This document shows, piece after piece, positions 16,884 through 25,304 of a stretch of 64,000 bases of DNA; the first letter of the stretch is position 1, and each line of letters begins with the position of its first letter. Source of the stretch: Chitinophaga niastensis (lineage in GTDB: Bacteria > Bacteroidota > Bacteroidia > Chitinophagales > Chitinophagaceae); NCBI RefSeq assembly GCF_003014755.1, contig NZ_PYAW01000001.1, positions 1 through 64,000 of the forward strand, written 5' to 3'. The position numbers were made by a program, and so were the translations under genes. Below the pieces are notes generated by a model that saw only the letters and a list, made by a program, of their open reading frames with translations, was not told where the DNA came from and did not search any database.

Positions 16884-19220
16884 ATGAAAGTTTTAACTGC
16901 ACACCCCGGTGTATTTAACGATGATAAAATAATTGAGTCAAACATATCATTTGTTCCCTTTTTAAATTTTTTAAAGGAAAAAGCCAAGCATGAGGACGAC
17001 CCACGCTCTTCTTTCTATAACCTGATCATCCAGAAATTTGAGAACAACCCGGATACGCTAAAGTCCATTCCTCCAGACGCTGACCTGTCTGCCTATAAAG
17101 AATATCTTGACCTGCTGATAGCCGCTATATTCCCGGTTACTGCCGATTCCAGTAAAGATATTTATGGTATAGGTGTTCCCTTTAAATTTGCCATCTTCTA
17201 TTATTCTGATCTGTTTAAAAAACTTTTTACAGAAGATGGGAATGAACTGACAGCTATTCCACACGGTATCTCTCTGGGGAAAGTGAAAAAAGATAAGATT
17301 GCCTGGCTCTATAAACTGATCCTGGAACGTATCTATCATTTCCCGGTAAACTATCAGAATGATATCATCCATACCATCGAAACACCCGATGGCGGCAAAA
17401 GATATGTAAAGGTGAATATAGACCCGCGGTTTGTAGATGTAAAAGCAAAAGGAGAACTGCCTCAGCTGGATTACAATCAATTCTGCTCCCGTCAGATAAC
17501 ACCGGAAACGATACAGCAACTACTGCCAACAGACTTATTTACCCTGGAAGGCTTTGTAATATGGACTGTAAAAGATGTAACCCAATCAGAAACCCTCAAT
17601 AATATTAAGGGACTGGTGATGAACATGCGCACCAGCAATGAAGTTGAAAGCTATCAGAAGCTGGAAAAAATGATTCCGTCTATATTGGGGATACCAGATA
17701 TAACGGCGCACCTGGTGCCATTTCCCAAAGTGAATGGCAAAAATGTGCTGGAAGAACAATTCTCCAACACAGACCCCATTCTGGGTGTTGGTAATAAAAA
17801 ACAACAGCAGCATTTCTTTCAGTTATTACTGGATCACCTGGAAAGTCATCCCACACCATTGATCATTCCGGACGTACATGATGCTACTGTTGCAGCCCAT
17901 GGCTTCCTGAAATATCTTCCTATCAAGAATATCAAGAGCTTTGTGCTTGTTCCCATCACACATAAAAATGAAATACTGGGTGTACTGGAACTGGCATCGT
18001 CTATACCCAATAAACTCAATGCCAATCCTTTATGGCAGCTGCAAAACACCTATCCATTGCTGGTGCTGATGCTGAACCGCAGTATGAACATACTGGAAAG
18101 CCGGCTTAATGAAGTAATAAAAGATCAGTTTACAGCACTGCAACCCTCTGTAGAATGGAAGTTTGTAGACGCCGCCTGGAATTATCTGCTCACCCCGCAG
18201 GAAGAAAGAAAAGATATAGAGAGTATCAGCTTTGATGAAGTATATCCGCTCTACGGCGCCATTGATATACGGAATTCTTCTGTGCAACAGGGCAACGCCA
18301 TCCGTGAGGATCTGCAGGAACAACTGGAACTCATACGCGATACTTTAGAAACCATCGGGCAAACAATACATCTTCCTTTGCTCGAAGAACTGCAATTCAA
18401 AACCAACGATATCTTAAATAACCTGAGCGATAGCCTTCAGGCCGGCGAAGACCTGAAAGTGAATGAGTTCATGGACCAGGAAATACAACCCGTTCTTGAA
18501 CACCTCTGCGAAGGTAACGAGGCGCTGAAACCCGTGCTGCAGAACTATTTTGCGAAGATGGATAAAACAGAAGGACATGTATTTCATCACCGGAGAGAAT
18601 ACGAAGAAAGTTTATCCGCCATCAATATGGCTATCAGTAAATACCTGGAAAAAGAGCAGCATTACATTCAAAGCTCTTTCCCTTGTTATTTTGAAAAGTA
18701 CCGCACAGATGGCGTAGAATATACTATCTACATTGGTCAGTCTATTGCGCAGGAAAAAAAGTTTGATCCGCTTTACCTTCGTAATCTCCGTCTGTGGCAA
18801 CTTTCATCTATGGCCACCATTGCCAGGCTGACACATAAATTAAGTCCGAAACTAAAAATACCGCTGGAAACGACACAAATGATCCTCATGCACAGTGCCC
18901 CTATTACTATCAGCTTCCGCAGCGATGAGCGCAGGTTTGATGTGGAAGGCGCTTATAACATCCGCTATGAGATCATCAAAAAACGTATCGATAAAGTTCA
19001 TATAAAAGATACCGGCGAAAGATTAACGCAACCCGGTACCATTGCTATGGTGTATTCCTTCGCCAGAGAGATGGAAGAATTCAAAAAATATATCTCCTTT
19101 CTCCAGAGCAAAAAGATATTACTGCCGGATATTGAAATGCTGGACCTGGAAGAGTTACAGGGCGTAAGTGGATTGAAAGCACTGAGAGTAAAGGTGAACA
19201 TGGAAGTGTCTGAACTGTGA
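16884..19220 (+). CDS. Large GAF-domain-like protein, function unknown
   Basis: A 778-residue cytoplasmic protein with no signal or membrane segment. Residues ~290-420 look like a GAF domain (IKSFVLVPITHKNEILGVLELASS is the typical central strand pair). The C-terminal half is helical and includes a 180-residue segment with no recognised domain. No kinase, cyclase or HTH output is visible. Similar long GAF proteins are known in Bacteroidota without a defined role. It is transcribed alone, convergent with the metallophosphoesterase gene through palindrome A2. Confidence 0.65.
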   Translation: MKVLTAHPGVFNDDKIIESNISFVPFLNFLKEKAKHEDDPRSSFYNLIIQKFENNPDTLKSIPPDADLSAYKEYLDLLIAAIFPVTADSSKDIYGIGVPFKFAIFYYSDLFKKLFTEDGNELTAIPHGISLGKVKKDKIAWLYKLILERIYHFPVNYQNDIIHTIETPDGGKRYVKVNIDPRFVDVKAKGELPQLDYNQFCSRQITPETIQQLLPTDLFTLEGFVIWTVKDVTQSETLNNIKGLVMNMRTSNEVESYQKLEKMIPSILGIPDITAHLVPFPKVNGKNVLEEQFSNTDPILGVGNKKQQQHFFQLLLDHLESHPTPLIIPDVHDATVAAHGFLKYLPIKNIKSFVLVPITHKNEILGVLELASSIPNKLNANPLWQLQNTYPLLVLMLNRSMNILESRLNEVIKDQFTALQPSVEWKFVDAAWNYLLTPQEERKDIESISFDEVYPLYGAIDIRNSSVQQGNAIREDLQEQLELIRDTLETIGQTIHLPLLEELQFKTNDILNNLSDSLQAGEDLKVNEFMDQEIQPVLEHLCEGNEALKPVLQNYFAKMDKTEGHVFHHRREYEESLSAINMAISKYLEKEQHYIQSSFPCYFEKYRTDGVEYTIYIGQSIAQEKKFDPLYLRNLRLWQLSSMATIARLTHKLSPKLKIPLETTQMILMHSAPITISFRSDERRFDVEGAYNIRYEIIKKRIDKVHIKDTGERLTQPGTIAMVYSFAREMEEFKKYISFLQSKKILLPDIEMLDLEELQGVSGLKALRVKVNMEVSEL

Positions 19221-19225
19221 TTTTT

Positions 19226-19427
19226 GTGGATGTTGTCTGAACCAGGATTAGGCTGATTATACTGATTACCCTGATTTTATTTTTTTGATTTAAAAAGATT
19301 AGCGAAGATCGAAGCGGATTTATTCGCTTTAATCTTCGCCAATCTTTTTATAATCTTTCTAAATCAAAAAAAATAAAATCAGGGTAATCAGTATAATCAG
19401 CCTAATCCTGGTTCAGACAACATCCAC
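19226..19427. repeat. GATTA-family palindrome A2 (202 bp)
   Basis: Outer arm GTGGATGTTGTCTGAACCAG and its exact partner CTGGTTCAGACAACATCCAC bracket the common GGATTA/CTGATTA units and the GATTAGCGAAGAT core. Symmetry reaches further out: AACTGTGAT (19214-19222) at the end of the GAF gene is mirrored by ATCACAGTT (19432-19440) at the end of the opposite gene. Confidence 0.9.
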
Positions 19428-19439
19428 ATTAATCACAGT

Positions 19440-22400
19440 TTAGAACTTAAATCCAAACGTTACATAAGGCACTGTTTCTTCCCTGGAATGCCCTACCACC
19501 GCTGTAATAATTAAGGCGTTGATGGGAGCTACATAGATACCGCCACCATAGCCATCATGCCATACATGCGATGTTTCATTATCCTGCCATACACGGCCTA
19601 CATCATTAAAGGCGATCAGTCCCACTCCTGCAGGCAGGATGTATGTTTTAAGATCAAATAACTTCACACGTATTTCTGTATTGTTGTAAGCGGATGCACT
19701 GCCCGCAAAGCGGTAGTTGCGGTAGCCACGCAGGTTTTGCGTACCTCCTACCGTGAGTGCCTGAAAGTATTCATAAGTGCCCCATATCTTACCGCCGCCG
19801 AAACGGCTCACGATTACGAAGTTGGCCGGAATGCGGAAACTCATATACAGACTCAGGTCCGATTGCAACTGTGAGAAGTTACTGCTGCTGTTATTCAAAC
19901 CTTTATTGCCGGTAAATGTAGTGTTCCACAGGATACCGCGGGTAGGGATAATCTTGTTATTACGGGTATCTATTGACGCTACGATTTTGCCACCTACGTA
20001 TGATTTATTGCTGTAGATGCTGGCAGAATCAAGACCATTCGCTTTAAAGTTGGTGATGAAACGGTTATTATTTTCACTTTTATTAAACGCGTAATTGTTA
20101 AACGTTGGACCATAGGAGATACTCAGGTGATCACCAAAACTGGTCTTCAGCAAAGCTTCTGCGGTGTAAATATTAAACCGTGCACGGTAATAGGAAATGG
20201 TTTGATGGTTTGATTTATCAAACACCGTTTCGTTGCCATAACCAAAAAAGTTGATGGTGTTATTCGGTGCTTTAGCGCTTGCAAACAGTAAGAGGTCTGT
20301 TTTTCCGATAACGTCCGTCAATTCACCGGCATAGCGGAAGTTCCAGGCCCTTGTAGCGAGTGCGTGACTGATTGTAAATAAATGTTTGGCAGAGAAAGGC
20401 TCCTTCCGGAAAGAATGACGAATGAGTTGCAGCCCTACTCCAAGCAGTAAACCATCATCGCGGTTATAAGCACCTGCTACCAACGGCATTGTTTTCTCAT
20501 ACTGAAATGCAGTGCGATTGTATTTAATGTTATCCGGATCATCGGATAAACGGCGTTGCACATTGCCGGTTAGTGCAAAGGAATCTTTTCCGCTTCGCTG
20601 ATCATATATGCGGATACGTTTACCCCCTTTTACGGTGGAGCTGTCTATGTAAGTATCGGCGTCAGCGCCGCCAATAAGGCGGATACGTATCGGTGTACTG
20701 TGATTTCCTTTTATTTCAAAACGATCTTTTCCACCTAAGCCAAACACATTTACTTCCCTGGTGACTTTAGGATCAAAGACACGGGAGTAGATGTTTTGTT
20801 TTACTTCTCCTTTTTTACTGATCTTGAACATATTCAGCTCAACAGCCCCACCATCCAGCTTTTCCACGGTTATCAGTTCGTTCTTTTCTGTTGCGGGAAC
20901 GTCTACTCTTTTTGCCAGGAAACGATAGTATTTCATTACGTTGGCTTCCAGGGTATTTCTGCGCACAGATAAACGATGCAGCATCACAGGTCCTACCAGC
21001 GACTTTATCGTATCCGGGAAAGCGTTAACAGCAGCCTGTATTACGCTGTCGGTCATCTTCTTTAAAAACTTATCTGTTTGTTTCTTCCAGTCTTTTTCAT
21101 CCAGCTCATTCATAAAGGAACGATCAAAAAAACGACTGCTGAAGTTGAAGCCGTTGATATCCGGAATGTAATCACGGAAGCCTTGTACGCCCGGAATCAG
21201 CCACGGACGAGACATCATGCGGGGAAGTAAACCTTCATTGATAAAAAATGCCTGGTCACGATCTCTTGGTACCGGGTAATAATATTCCTCTCCTTTGTGT
21301 TTTTCTTTGTACCAGCGCCACTGATCATCGTGGCGGTCAAAGTCCATGATGTACATATCCAGGATCCTTGCGCGCAGCACGGATTTCTGATCTACATGTA
21401 CATCATTATCTCCCCATATTTTACCTAATACTTTAGGCGTGTTATAAGTCTTATCATTTTTACCGGTAACAGGTTCCCTTTCTTCAAACAGGTATACTTC
21501 ATTACCAAAATCACTGGCATAAATACCTAACGCAGTATCTGTGGGCAGGTATACAAATGTGGGATTGGTATGCGGCACGCCGGCTGCTTCCGCCAATACA
21601 CTTACTGCGAGCGGTGCATAAGGATTAGCAGCGGAAATCTGATCCTGCACTACTTCGCGGGCTACTGTTTCACGTAATAGCTCAGGAAGTGCTGCCGTGG
21701 GGAACTTTTTAAGGGTACGCATAGCGTATTCTGTACCGGTACTGTCTTCCAAGCGGAGCGAGTGTGTTTGTTTGCCACCACCACGTTGCAAAACCGTTAA
21801 TCCCCCTTTTGCAGTTTTCAGGTTCATCACCGGAAAATTCAGTGGTGCATTCCATACTTTGCGGTAATTTTCTCCCAGCAAAAAGCGATGAAAGTTATTC
21901 ACACGCACATACTGCGAATCTGCTACATCCTTGACGTATGCCGGTAATTCAGCAGGTGTGGTATAAACGAGTCCCTGTTGGGGCAAGTCCTGCAGGCGCA
22001 GCAGGTTGTTGCTGAATACCGGCTGCGATGTATTATCCGCTGCATAATACTGTACACGCACGGTGCTGTCGGCCAGCAATTCCAATACGCTGAAGCCACT
22101 TTCAGTAGATGCAAACAATGACCTAGCACCTTTTTTTACCCGGCTATTCTTAGCTCCGCTGCCACTTACCACGTAAGCATTCTGATTATCTTTAATCAGC
22201 TGTAACGTATGATCGTGACCGGATACAAACACTACAGGGCCATGTGGTTTTAACGCCTGTTCCACACCTTTGATCATTTCCTGGTACTTAGGATTGGGAA
22301 TATCTTCGGGTGTACCAAATACGCCCCGTGCAATGGGATATATAGATCCTATCACCGGCAAAGGCACATACAGTGCAGGGTTCAGGTCAGTAAGCGGAAA

Positions 22401-23093
22401 AATATGTTGTTTGATGGTATAGTATCCGCCATGGATACCGTAACTGCGAAAAGGATGATGTGTAGCAAAGATGATGAGCTTATTACGGTTCAATGCCACT
22501 ATTTCAGACAGTTTGGCGAGCACTTCGTTCCTGTCTTTACAGTCGCAGGAAGATTCCGCACCCGGCTTTGCATAGGGGAACACCCACCACTCACTATCCA
22601 TGATGATCAGCGTGATATTTTCTGCCAGTTTTACTTCCACCGGACCAGGACAACCATCCTTCGGTAAAAACTGTACATTATCCAGGTAGAGTGAATCTAC
22701 ATAACGTTGCTGGTTACGGATTACATCCCAGCCATCGGGTTTACTTTTGTCCCAGTCGTGGTTACCGGGAATAATGAAGCCCTGGGCTTTTGTACCGCGT
22801 ACCAGGTTGATCTGGTAATCGAGGATTTCCCGGGCGGTGGGGTATTTACTATCCAATGAGTCAGGTAACCCATGCGGGTATACGTTATCACCCAGAAAGA
22901 GTATGGTGTTTTTGTTATCCTGAAGATCGAATGTCTTGCGGATGGCATCCACTACGGGATTGCGGCCATTGTTATGCAATTCGCCGGCATCGCCAATGAG
23001 GATGATACGTTTTATAACGGCCGGGGATTGCGCGTATATGCTATTGCATAAGAACAATAATGCCGCTATATAGATGATTGCTATTTTGCTCAT
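19440..23093 (-). CDS. Metallophosphoesterase fused to an Omp85/BamA-type outer-membrane barrel
   Basis: A 1217-residue exported protein. After a signal peptide (ends near IYAQ) comes a calcineurin-like phosphoesterase domain: GDAGE (D35), LGDNVY (D69), PGNHDWD (N111-H112), ATHHPF and SGHDHT. A central region of about 400 residues follows, then a C-terminal half with alternating beta strands ending YVTFGFKF, typical of a surface-antigen/Omp85 barrel whose last residue is aromatic. The phosphoesterase would face the periplasm or outside. Such fusions occur in Bacteroidota with no defined substrate. Its start overlaps the upstream stop by 4 bases (ATGA), showing coupled translation. Confidence 0.85.
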   Translation of the reverse strand: MSKIAIIYIAALLFLCNSIYAQSPAVIKRIILIGDAGELHNNGRNPVVDAIRKTFDLQDNKNTILFLGDNVYPHGLPDSLDSKYPTAREILDYQINLVRGTKAQGFIIPGNHDWDKSKPDGWDVIRNQQRYVDSLYLDNVQFLPKDGCPGPVEVKLAENITLIIMDSEWWVFPYAKPGAESSCDCKDRNEVLAKLSEIVALNRNKLIIFATHHPFRSYGIHGGYYTIKQHIFPLTDLNPALYVPLPVIGSIYPIARGVFGTPEDIPNPKYQEMIKGVEQALKPHGPVVFVSGHDHTLQLIKDNQNAYVVSGSGAKNSRVKKGARSLFASTESGFSVLELLADSTVRVQYYAADNTSQPVFSNNLLRLQDLPQQGLVYTTPAELPAYVKDVADSQYVRVNNFHRFLLGENYRKVWNAPLNFPVMNLKTAKGGLTVLQRGGGKQTHSLRLEDSTGTEYAMRTLKKFPTAALPELLRETVAREVVQDQISAANPYAPLAVSVLAEAAGVPHTNPTFVYLPTDTALGIYASDFGNEVYLFEEREPVTGKNDKTYNTPKVLGKIWGDNDVHVDQKSVLRARILDMYIMDFDRHDDQWRWYKEKHKGEEYYYPVPRDRDQAFFINEGLLPRMMSRPWLIPGVQGFRDYIPDINGFNFSSRFFDRSFMNELDEKDWKKQTDKFLKKMTDSVIQAAVNAFPDTIKSLVGPVMLHRLSVRRNTLEANVMKYYRFLAKRVDVPATEKNELITVEKLDGGAVELNMFKISKKGEVKQNIYSRVFDPKVTREVNVFGLGGKDRFEIKGNHSTPIRIRLIGGADADTYIDSSTVKGGKRIRIYDQRSGKDSFALTGNVQRRLSDDPDNIKYNRTAFQYEKTMPLVAGAYNRDDGLLLGVGLQLIRHSFRKEPFSAKHLFTISHALATRAWNFRYAGELTDVIGKTDLLLFASAKAPNNTINFFGYGNETVFDKSNHQTISYYRARFNIYTAEALLKTSFGDHLSISYGPTFNNYAFNKSENNNRFITNFKANGLDSASIYSNKSYVGGKIVASIDTRNNKIIPTRGILWNTTFTGNKGLNNSSSNFSQLQSDLSLYMSFRIPANFVIVSRFGGGKIWGTYEYFQALTVGGTQNLRGYRNYRFAGSASAYNNTEIRVKLFDLKTYILPAGVGLIAFNDVGRVWQDNETSHVWHDGYGGGIYVAPINALIITAVVGHSREETVPYVTFGFKF

Positions 23094-23941
23094 TTGGACT
23101 TGTAAGTAAATTTAAGAATACTGGCGGTACCATCGAAGCCGCCTTCATTGGAAATGTACAGGTCGCCGTTAGGCGCAAAGGACAGCCCTTCCGGCTGCAG
23201 GAATAAGCGGTGTTTCAGGTTATAAGCCTCCTGTACATGGCCTTGTAAATCGGCAATAACCAGCAGCCCGTTTACGGATGCAACGATGTATAATCTTTTT
23301 TCGATAGGATGGATAGCTGCAGCAGAAGGTTTAAAGAAACGCATATCAGTACCTGCCAGGCGGGCTATCTCACGGCTATCGAAATGATAGATAGCAGTGG
23401 TATCAAATGTTTTGGTAGCCAGATCAAAGCTGTAAGCACTGGTAATACCTTTCTTTTTATCATCTTCACAATTCTTACAAATCAGGACAACCCTATTTTG
23501 CAGGCTATCAAAATAAATGGTTTCAAACTCACGTTTACCTTGTTTGGGCATTTTATAGTGTGTGCTGGAAGTGCTGTCTGAAAGCAGATCATGGATTTCA
23601 TATAGTGAGCCTTTGCTTTTCAGTACAAACCAGCCGCTGTCTGTATGGCAGATATCTTCAAAATCGCCGTTCATAGCAAACTTATAAGAAGGATAAGCTT
23701 TTGTGGTGTTTACATCTATCTGGTAAATCCTTCCTTCTTCATCATTAATGGCAAAGATATTATGCTCATCCGGAAACAATGCGATCCCTGAAATTTCCTG
23801 CATAGATTCCCGCACCCGATAACGAACCGGTTCTTTTAAATCATATCCTTGGGGAGATGAATATATTTTCTGTTCTCTATCGCTGAAAGCGTTGCATGAC
23901 AGGAAAAAGAGGGGAAACATTAACCAGATCCGTACCTTCAT
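23090..23941 (-). CDS. SdiA-regulated-type beta-propeller protein, exported
   Basis: A 283-residue protein with an N-terminal lipoprotein-like signal (LFFLSCNAF, so a lipid-modified Cys is likely) and a six-bladed-propeller pattern (ISGIALFPDEHNIFAINDEEG, LYIVASVNGLLVIADLQG, LQPEGLSFAPNGDLYISNEG). This matches the SdiA-regulated domain family. It is first in a two-gene operon with the phosphoesterase/Omp85 fusion, with an ATGA overlap. The propeller may sit at the periplasmic face of the barrel protein, which is inference from gene coupling. Confidence 0.8.
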   Translation of the reverse strand: MKVRIWLMFPLFFLSCNAFSDREQKIYSSPQGYDLKEPVRYRVRESMQEISGIALFPDEHNIFAINDEEGRIYQIDVNTTKAYPSYKFAMNGDFEDICHTDSGWFVLKSKGSLYEIHDLLSDSTSSTHYKMPKQGKREFETIYFDSLQNRVVLICKNCEDDKKKGITSAYSFDLATKTFDTTAIYHFDSREIARLAGTDMRFFKPSAAAIHPIEKRLYIVASVNGLLVIADLQGHVQEAYNLKHRLFLQPEGLSFAPNGDLYISNEGGFDGTASILKFTYKSK

Positions 23942-23992
23942 AGTGCGACTTTATAGCATAAATTTAACTCAAAAATGCAGTAACTTCCATGA

Positions 23993-24066
23993 AGAATTAC
24001 GAATTACGAATTGCGAATTACGTTTATGAGCGAAGATCGCTCCGATCCGTAATTCGTAATTATAAT
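23993..24066. repeat. ATTACG-family element G2
   Basis: ATTACGAATTACGAATTGCG units on the left are mirrored by CCGTAATTCGTAATTATAAT on the right, with a small hairpin GAGCGAAGATCGCTC in the centre. It lies between divergent genes and ends 15 bases before the ATG at 24081. Confidence 0.8.
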
Positions 24067-24080
24067 TTAACACTAACAAT

Positions 24081-25298
24081 ATGCAAAACAGCGCTATTAT
24101 AGATGCAGCAAGGGATTATGTTTTAGCTCAATATCAACAACATCCCCATCCGAACCTGGTATACCATAATCTCGTACATACACAACAGGTAGTTCAGGCA
24201 GCTGCGCAGATAGCCGCCCATTACCGTTTACAGGATGACGAATTACTGGCAGTATATGTTGCAGCCTGGTTCCATGATGCCGGTTATTTGCTGGGTGACG
24301 CCAGCATACATGAAGAACAAGGCGCAAAAGAAGCATTGGTCTTTTTACAACAACAACAGGTGCCGGAACATGTGCAGACATTGGTGCAGGGTGCTATCAT
24401 GGCCACTAAAATGCCACAATCGCCGCATAGCCTGGTAGAACAGATCGTTTGTGATGCAGACCTTTTTCACCTGGGATCAAAAGAATTTCCGGAGCGCAAC
24501 AAATTACTGCGACAGGAAGTAGCACTCACTTATCAAAAAGATATTCCCGCTGCAAAATGGCTGGCCACCAGCATTACTTTTTTAAACGATCACCACTACT
24601 GGACAGACTACGCTCAAACGCTGCTCAAACAACAGAAAGAAGAGAATATTGCAAAGTTGAAAAAGAAGCTGGAAAAAAAATCAGGCGAAGAGCAAGAACA
24701 GGCAGCCATAACAGATACGTCGAAACCGGATGGAGAAAAAGTAAAGAAAGAAAAACTAAAGAAGCCGGAACGCGGTGTGGAAACCATGTTCAGGCTCACC
24801 TCCACCAATCATATCAGGCTTAGCTCTATGGCAGACAGCAAAGCCCATATTATGATCTCGGTTAATTCCATTATTATTTCCGTTATACTCAGTGTACTGG
24901 TGCAGCGGCTGGAAGATTATCCGAATATGATCATTCCAACAGTGATCTTCCTCACCACTTCCGTTATAACCGTCATCTTTTCTGTATTGGCCACCCGTCC
25001 TAATGTAACCAGTGGTACATTTACAAAAGCAGATATTGAAAAGAAAGATACCAACCTCTTGTTCTTTGGTAATTTCTATAAGATGAAACTGGAGGAGTAT
25101 GATTGGGGGATGAAAAAAATGATGAATGATTCCGACTTTCTCTATAGCAGCATGACCAAAGATGTATATTATCTCGGCGTAGTACTCGGACATAAATACA
25201 AGTTGCTGCGTATTTCCTATAGTATTTTTATGTTTGGCCTGATCATTTCTGTAATGGCCTTTATGATTGCAGCGATTTTTTTTCCGGTAAAAGCTTAA
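24081..25298 (+). CDS. HD phosphohydrolase domain fused to a Pycsar-effector-like membrane domain
   Basis: Residues 1-190 are an HD domain: YHNLVHT (H29/H33), FHDAGY (H65-D66), a His in the IHEEQG helix and CDADLFHLG (D125/D127). A charged linker of about 60 residues (many KK/EE) leads to a C-terminal region with membrane segments near 262-282, 286-307 and 378-402 and the conserved MFRLTSTNHIRLSSMADSKA start, which I recognise as the Pycsar effector transmembrane type (DUF5706). In Pycsar defence such effectors respond to cyclic pyrimidines made by a neighbouring cyclase, but no cyclase is adjacent. It is 6 bases from ppk1, so the two are co-transcribed. Confidence 0.85.
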   Translation: MQNSAIIDAARDYVLAQYQQHPHPNLVYHNLVHTQQVVQAAAQIAAHYRLQDDELLAVYVAAWFHDAGYLLGDASIHEEQGAKEALVFLQQQQVPEHVQTLVQGAIMATKMPQSPHSLVEQIVCDADLFHLGSKEFPERNKLLRQEVALTYQKDIPAAKWLATSITFLNDHHYWTDYAQTLLKQQKEENIAKLKKKLEKKSGEEQEQAAITDTSKPDGEKVKKEKLKKPERGVETMFRLTSTNHIRLSSMADSKAHIMISVNSIIISVILSVLVQRLEDYPNMIIPTVIFLTTSVITVIFSVLATRPNVTSGTFTKADIEKKDTNLLFFGNFYKMKLEEYDWGMKKMMNDSDFLYSSMTKDVYYLGVVLGHKYKLLRISYSIFMFGLIISVMAFMIAAIFFPVKA

Positions 25299-25304
25299 TG
25301 ATTC

